Assembly (NCBI GenBank): GCA_900073065.1
Contig: FJOG01000006.1
Span: forward strand, 1 to 64,000
Origin: Phialocephala subalpina
Taxonomy: Eukaryota > Ascomycota > Leotiomycetes > Helotiales > Mollisiaceae
Length of the DNA: 64,000 nucleotides
Reading direction: 5' to 3'
How positions within the stretch are numbered: the first letter of the stretch is position 1; every line of letters starts with the position of its first letter. This document shows, piece after piece, positions 59,501 through 64,000 of this stretch. The notes under the pieces are model-generated. The model worked only from the letters and a program-made list of their open reading frames with translations, ran no database searches and was not told the origin of the DNA. The position numbers and the translations under genes are program-made.

Positions 59501-59731
59501 TGAATCTCGCCTTGGGGCCGTACTTGTATGCATTATTGGGATATTTTGTGAGGCTTGCATTCGGTTGACCTGCGCGGGAAAATGTGAGCCGAGATCCAAT
59601 ACTGGCGAGCCAGGTGGCATATTTGCTTTTTGTGCCGTACGCACCTTGTTCTTCTTCTCCAGATCCAGCATTCGCTGGAAGGTGTTCTTCCTGGCTAGCT
59701 CAGATCTGCCCTTGAGGTCGGTGGAGCTCAT
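56549..59731 (-). CDS. Large disordered fungal protein with conserved Cys-rich C-terminus
   Basis: Intronless, 1060 aa from MSSTDLKGRSELARKNTFQ at 59731. The frame stays open another 108 codons upstream, but that part reads like leader sequence and MSSTDL begins the conserved N-terminus (RSELARKNTFQRMLDLEKKNKVR). The middle is low complexity: a Lys/Glu coiled segment (GKKKKKAKEQRRREKEKAEK), many SR/SP and phosphosite-like stretches, and basic patches. The C-terminal ~75 residues form a compact Cys module: KMFVVCCSCKYFHDMPSK, YECM, VKCPWCGHGMSTSCCAGYAA, suggestive of a zinc-binding fold. I recognise the pattern as a conserved ascomycete family of unknown role; a cytoskeletal or cell-polarity scaffold is only a guess. 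Divergently arranged with nothing upstream. Confidence 0.78.
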   Translation of the reverse strand: MSSTDLKGRSELARKNTFQRMLDLEKKNKVRTAQKANMPPGSPVLDLGSHFPAQVNRMQASQNIPIMHTSTAPRRDSTSNRDFRDFRPQTLQATGRAMTTPTLSISIPTQMSSNGTSKKYVISHGGDLIPQEEEESEDDSDTSSICHSPGWDDISGKKKKKAKEQRRREKEKAEKQAKKAQKAMVKLSKAPPANSSKKLSRMSITIDRSNTEPVLPTVGDVSTPVEESRQPRASTSTRPRRGSLEAGLKGFISARNAIPVPWKTSHNISGQNSPSREFVPARTTSRATPGGFIGGLKLRQKEEAAAQETIRKVKAEGGLDAKGLLSTDTLLKSSTNLSSAASITESIRPISIYEESIRTPQQWDDLYSQAAQLARGRPPVDPADENVPIMERNIKKKKKHPPTSRYFPLESEDSNSSKRESSIASTRNSMTSGTPSGEDRNGQGQRPSSIISTDKPATGGRNASIDQQRGRSESYVGHQRKQSRDQSLAGFHEVQLSEANGEKRSESKSSFFRRSSRPRESSRDSPATVRPQTRDHDTSVDAHLKDVVITNPFLNDEYVVPQLHLGDFTASPLDEKPSGHRKTSSKSSHTFPGLNGIKSAFSKQPAEKLSGDKQLVVPPSPTGSFVSAVENQSAGRPELAQLSLTTSVLDAKTGPLLGESVPPTIIQDFALRPKSPKRSSPDTIRVRPSKENGASRNGLGISGPIMSNSNSSSTSHSRSTTDSSEDYSTLDEFSNITTPTISRPHSEKGSFPNSADNLHRTSRLRRKESRQDVNHNGLNEHPVMTGAIQLDDASSLRDSWCRTALPMDLSESEERMKTPTGKKAATDFTASRDDPLPRPSDGPPPRTSDGLSNSGIQRKPSLARSISTPDLQKEQDLSFLPALKHQALTKPTKKSRGFLGKKSKEKNKQASVSSDNEGNSPTSLVRPPPIPAPTTKSEGSSPTSSQPPSQYLQNARLNISGPRSPKTSFPHSGNPHLNVGSGPEPVAKMFVVCCSCKYFHDMPSKIYECMAKPDNVVTDTKLGVSGVISTSVKCPWCGHGMSTSCCAGYAAVVYLREKFH

Positions 59732-61570
59732 GATGGGAGAGGCTTTGGGCTTGCTCAATCTACAGTGAGTGGTGGACTGGGTGAGGAGAGCAACTGCATG
59801 CCCTATCAAACAGGCCGAATCATCGAGCACTGGCGAACCAGCGGTGGGACAGCCGTGTATGAAGATGTCGACGACCTGCCTTGAATCGAAGCGCCGGAGG
59901 GGACTGGATGTATATGAATCAAGAAAATTGTAGACGCGGTGTTGAAGCTGGGTCAGTGCGGGGTGGGAAGGCTTCCGGAATGAGTGAAGAATTGGGCAGA
60001 AAAAGAAGTGAGCTATGAGCAGGGAAAGCAAAAGCAAAAGGGTACCTGCGTGCAAACTCAGACGAGGCCGAGCAGCCTCTGCGTGCGGTGATCTTTATTA
60101 ATGAACACTGATAATACTTGAGCGAGACAACCTTGGGTCTGGCCGCCAAAGCGTGAACTGACACAAAAGCCGGGAAGTCGGAACCGCACAGCAAAATTTG
60201 CAGGCTTCAATCCAGTAAAGAGCCAAAGGTAGTGTCATCGTGGCACAGGTCCCGTCGTCGACAGCTGCTTGGTCGTCTTGGCGGATAGCTGTGTGTTCTA
60301 CGGTCTGCAGGTCGAAGCAATGATGCTGAAGGCGCGAGGCTGTTGTGCCACGGAACCTGGGAGAGCCAGCGAGGGGACTTTGGCTGCTGCTGCTGCTGCT
60401 GCTGTGTTTGTAAGGTGGAGTATCCTACCTGTTGTGAACTTGTGAATCTGTACAGTACCTGTCTCCCTCTGCTGTATGGAAGCAATTGTTTCTTCTTTCT
60501 GGGATGAACTGGCGGCATCACACTGACTTGCAGGTTTTAGCTGGAAGATGTTGATGTTTGGTTGGACCCCGCAGAGCACGGCCACTAATGGACCCTATCC
60601 CTCTGCTCGAAATAGAATACCCCTGAATGATCGCTGACGATCACTACTGGGGTTTTATCGGATCTCGGCTGCCCCAAGAACCCAACCCAAGCATCTACCA
60701 TCGACCATCTACTCGTACATCTTGGAATCTTGGTAAATTTATCTTCATCCGGACGAATATTAATTTCAATAAACCCAATACCAAGGGCACGTTCCTGTAG
60801 CACTTGTGCCATCCATCCATCGCATCACGTTTTGCATCACCTCACACCACGAGCAAACCTAAGTTTGGGATCACCAAACGATGTGCATCGTTAAGGATAT
60901 CCTTGATAATACAGACCCAGCGTCAAGGATCCTCCCACGATCCAGTGACATATGCCCGTTCTCGCGCTTGAAGATGTGGAGAAACCAAATCGCCGCAATA
61001 CTTCGCTTGAAACGCACTGCAAACACACTCGTTGTCTGATCACGAGTCACCTTGAGACCGGCGAGTCGCAAGTCTTCATCTTTTACAAACACGGGACGAC
61101 ATTCGTATTTCTTTCTTCAGCGGGAACGTGATCATGACGTGGTGAGCAAATAGAGCAACACTCCAAGGATAGACGAGGCGAAGATGGACAGATTTGGTGA
61201 TGTCTCAGCGCCATGAGAGACGAGGTGCAGGACAGCTGAAAAACACTTTTTGAAGGCGTGATTTATTGAAGAGACAGACTTTTTTGAACACGCAGCCAAT
61301 TGGCTGAAATTCCAATTTTTCATTATTGCATTGGCTGCTATATGAGGGCCAGGCACGAACAAGTCAGTACTTGCTGTGTGTTGGACGATGATCCATACGC
61401 CCGTATTCTCGTCAGGCACAACGTCCTGAACGGTCAATTGCACACACCTACCACATTTTGGGGCGAAAAATGCAGGTCCTCGTATTGCACTATCGACTTC
61501 ATTCGTTACGGGATACCGTCGATCATGTGTTGGGAACTTGGGGTCCAGTAATATGGAGTATATTATTGTA
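59732..61570. other. Upstream region of the large protein gene; no gene seen
   Basis: Contains the likely long 5' leader (open frame to 60055) and a (GCT)n/(CTG)n trinucleotide run at about 60380-60405. Frames on both strands up to 61.5 kb are short and unrecognised. Confidence 0.4.
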
Positions 61571-63545
61571 TCACCCTCTCTCCATCATTCGCTGCTCGAT
61601 ACCTCGGCGGTGGTCTTGTCCTCTAGTTGGAGGACTATCCGTCTCCACCATTCCACTGCTCTCATGCGTCTCCAGCTCTTTATTTGGTTTTAAGCCATGT
61701 TCTGCCAGCTCATCTTTGGTTGGGGCGACGTGCATCCAGATCTCCTCTCCTAGCTGCAGGTCCTCCAGTCCTTCAAGCACACGGCCCTGTGGATCTCGAG
61801 GCAGCCTGCTCTCCGCATCTTTTCTCCTCTTGTTCCTTGCATGCCTTCTTACCCATTGCGGGGTAAGGCGAATTCTTAATTCGTGGGGAATGTGTAGTCG
61901 TACTGCCGTCCACTTGTCACTCGGTCTATGCTCCTCCGGCAACTTATCTAACGTACTGACTTCAAGGAGATGCTCATTCGTCCCTCTATTCATCGCCGAA
62001 ATTCTATCTGGCATCACGAGTTTCAAGAACTCGAGCGAAGCGTTGATGTTGAGATCAATTGCTCGACGTGGGTTGACCGTCATTTTCAACAAAAACGAAG
62101 CAATCCATGGATACAAGAGGGAGAAATCGGATTGTGAGACATGAACCGAGCCACGGACTGTCATGAGCCAAGCTAACTGATTCTGTTCTTTCGCCTCCTT
62201 ACACAAAGCCATTACAGACTCGAAGTTATCGGGCCAATACATGAATGCTTCGCTGTTGATGCCGAGAATAGGAGTATGGATTCGATGCCCAGGATCGTCT
62301 TCGGGAGGTTGGATAGCCGCGCCCCAGATATCGTAGATGATGCCTTGGCCGACGTTTTTGAATCTGTCGCGGTGCCGAAGGACTTCCACTGTGGTTGCGG
62401 CTCCGAAGGAATGGCCTAGCATTGTCACTTGCTTGAGATGGAATCTATTCTTCCATGACTGCCAATCGATTCCCCGAAGACCTCTTGAGCTCCCTCCAAT
62501 ATTCCCTTCGTTTTTGTCGCGGAGACTAGCTTCCGCAACACGGTCTCCTTCACCGTCGTGGATGAGCGTCATGACATGATATGCTTCTTCGATCTCGGCG
62601 AGTCGTAATTGGATCTGTGCTGCTCGTAACTCCCCATCCACACCCTGTTTATTCCCCGGCATGGTATCCCTCGCGTTATTCTTTGGAAACACGTAATCCA
62701 TCCTCGAATATCCTCTCTGTCGATCCTCGTTCTTGATGTCTACTTTGTCTTAGGCGAGATTGACTCCGTTTTCGGGCAGGTTGACGAATGTTCGAGGCCC
62801 ACTTCCGTCTCGATGCTCAATTGCTACGACCACGAATCCGTAGCTGGCGAATTCTCCACAGACGGAGCTGTACGTTGTTCGTGTACCGCCAAGACCGTGG
62901 CTGAAAATCAGAAGTGGGAAACATGGTTTCTCTGGTTCTCCTGGAGGTGGTGTTCCGGCTTTGTTCTTGGTTTCGAAGCCGGCTTCTCGGGAGTTTTTGT
63001 CTGGGGGCCAATGTTCTGCCAGTTTTGCGTTTCGGAAGGCGGGAAGCTTTGTGAATGCTGTTGTCATGCCTAGAAGCAGTGAGACTTTGATGGATGAGGG
63101 AGGTTTTTCACAACGCACCAAACCATGCAACAGTAGGCCAACTAGGAATACCAGCAAACTTGCCATACCCCTTCGCAACCTCAACCCTAGGTCTCGGCAA
63201 CCAAGTCGGCCGACTCCATTTCTTCTCTCCCTCTGGAGATTTCCCATGTCCAGACCCAAAACCGGAAGGATAAAAAACTGTGAATAGAACAGTCTCTAGT
63301 TCTAACAAATGCCTCCCATTTCGTTTGATTTCTGAAAAGAATCTTGGTTCCCTAGCTGGGACTTCGATGTCCATCATCCCAACGCTGTAGGGTCCAGAAT
63401 AATATGGGAGAGGTGTTCGTAGGATGTGTTCCCGTATGCCGGAAGGTGGACGAGAGTTTGGCTGCTTAGTGAGTTTGGGGACATCATCGGGTTTGTTGAC
63501 TGCGGGATTGACGCCTGAGGTCGCCATGTGCAGAACTTCTGACAT
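61571..63545 (-). pseudogene. PAF-acetylhydrolase-like alpha/beta hydrolase with in-frame stop
   Basis: One intron (63070-63118) joins [19 protein letters not shown]. The frame holds 642 codons including one internal TAA. Family marks of plasma/type-II platelet-activating-factor acetylhydrolase relatives: [41 protein letters not shown] (oxyanion region), [12 protein letters not shown], nucleophile GHSFGAA, and SVHVSQSDFS with the likely catalytic His. It would hydrolyse the sn-2 acetyl or short acyl ester of phospholipids in the cytosol. The TAA at 62750-62752 lies between GVNLA and DKVDIKNEDRQRGYSRMDYVFPK; homology continues in the same frame 16 codons later, so it is a nonsense change (one C-to-T step from CAA), a sequencing error, or a very short unrecognised intron. 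Called broken, not certain. Confidence 0.72.
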
Positions 63546-64000
63546 GTTGACGATTGACCAGGCTCGAAGTCCTGTTCACCTAGCAAATAAATTATAAAAA
63601 GTATCCAAAGAAGAATTGAACCTGTTATTTCTCCCCAAACGCCATGTTAACCCCAATCAAATCGAGTGGTTTATAAGAATTTTAAAAAGTATAAGAAGAA
63701 GAATAGGACCGACGATTGCAACGAGAAAAGAAACCAAGCACGTGTGAAGTTCCCAATACTTCGGGAGAAACGGTTGGAATAGCCGTGTGACGTCAATGCT
63801 TCTGTAGAAGGGTCAAAACTAAACTTCTAGAACGGCCCTCTATCCTCAATAAACAGTATTTAGTACACGATAGCGACGGCACGACTGCAGCTTGGCATCA
63901 TAGTCACCGTTTTTGGATGCAGAGGATGCGTTTCGTGGTGGTGGTCAGATTTTGTCCGTGGATCAGGGCGAAAGCTTAAATCGACGAAGTGGAACGAAAA
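63546..64000. other. No gene seen
   Basis: Upstream region of the hydrolase gene. A CACGTG (63739) and TGACGTCA-like (63788) palindrome are present but have no shown role. Confidence 0.4.

Noticed and set aside
57735..59768. Several 78-205 codon plus-strand frames
   Set aside because: They are shadows of the Ser-rich minus-strand protein at 56549-59731.
59732..60055. Upstream extension of the large minus-strand protein, with a hydrophobic start resembling a signal peptide
   Set aside because: The segment lacks the composition of the conserved protein; MSSTDL at 59731 starts the conserved part. A signal peptide on an NLS/coiled-coil-type protein makes little sense.
60380..60405. Trinucleotide run as a coding polyalanine tract
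   Set aside because: The frames around it are short and unrecognised; treated as a simple repeat in a leader or promoter.

Overview
The window looks like a chromosome segment of a filamentous ascomycete (Pezizomycotina; a Leotiomycete/Helotiales-type genome is my guess, not shown). The evidence is many short introns (mostly 43-70 nt, GT..AG, CTAAC/CTGAC-like branch sites), a highly reducing iterative polyketide synthase, Zn2Cys6 regulators, a WSC-domain protein, AT-rich non-autonomous DNA transposons and genes broken by C-to-T type nonsense changes. No bacterial, organellar, tRNA or CRISPR features were seen. One run of Ns lies at 36225-36600.

Layout. 1-3.6 kb: gene-poor, with diverged tandem TATA-bearing units. 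3.6-11.1 kb (-): a reducing PKS of about 2251 aa (KS-AT-DH-ER-KR-ACP, no methyltransferase) with 12 introns. 12.7-16.4 kb (-): a small GPI-type surface protein and an intracellular vWA protein. 17.0-21.2 kb (+): an ACMSD-family benzoate-type decarboxylase followed by a Zn2Cys6 factor. 22.2-25.6 kb: a regulator lacking its DNA-binding domain and carrying a frameshift, a hAT-type MITE sitting exactly on its stop codon, and a dead GH62 arabinofuranosidase. 26.2-28.9 kb: a zinc-less MDR/enoyl reductase and a conserved secreted protein. 30.3-33.7 kb (-): a broken beta-propeller/WSC protein. 35.2-39.3 kb (+): a soluble HMG-CoA-reductase-like protein and a berberine-bridge-type FAD oxidase. 40.1-42.4 kb: a NLR-N-terminus-like gene split by a second MITE. 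44.1-45.8 kb (+): a cytochrome P450. 46-64 kb: mostly housekeeping or surface genes (RS-rich protein, small MCFG protein, vWA membrane protein, SNG1/DUF3533 transporter-like protein, GFA enzyme, large disordered Cys-tailed protein, PAF-acetylhydrolase-like protein with a stop).

How they may work together. PKS, MDR reductase, FAD oxidase, decarboxylase, P450, Zn2Cys6 factor and HMGR-like protein are all types found in secondary-metabolite loci. Here they are spread over about 42 kb and interrupted by dead genes and transposons, so a decayed or loose cluster is an inference only.

Most notable observations: (1) one intron of the PKS and one of the P450 are near-identical copies of the same mobile-looking intron, i.e. 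an introner-like element; (2) the PKS contains a 5-nt microexon; (3) the P450 has a GC-AG intron; (4) the two flanks of the N gap join in frame in the middle of a conserved HMGR motif, so the gap probably hides no coding sequence; (5) the HMGR-like protein has Lys where the family has its catalytic Glu.
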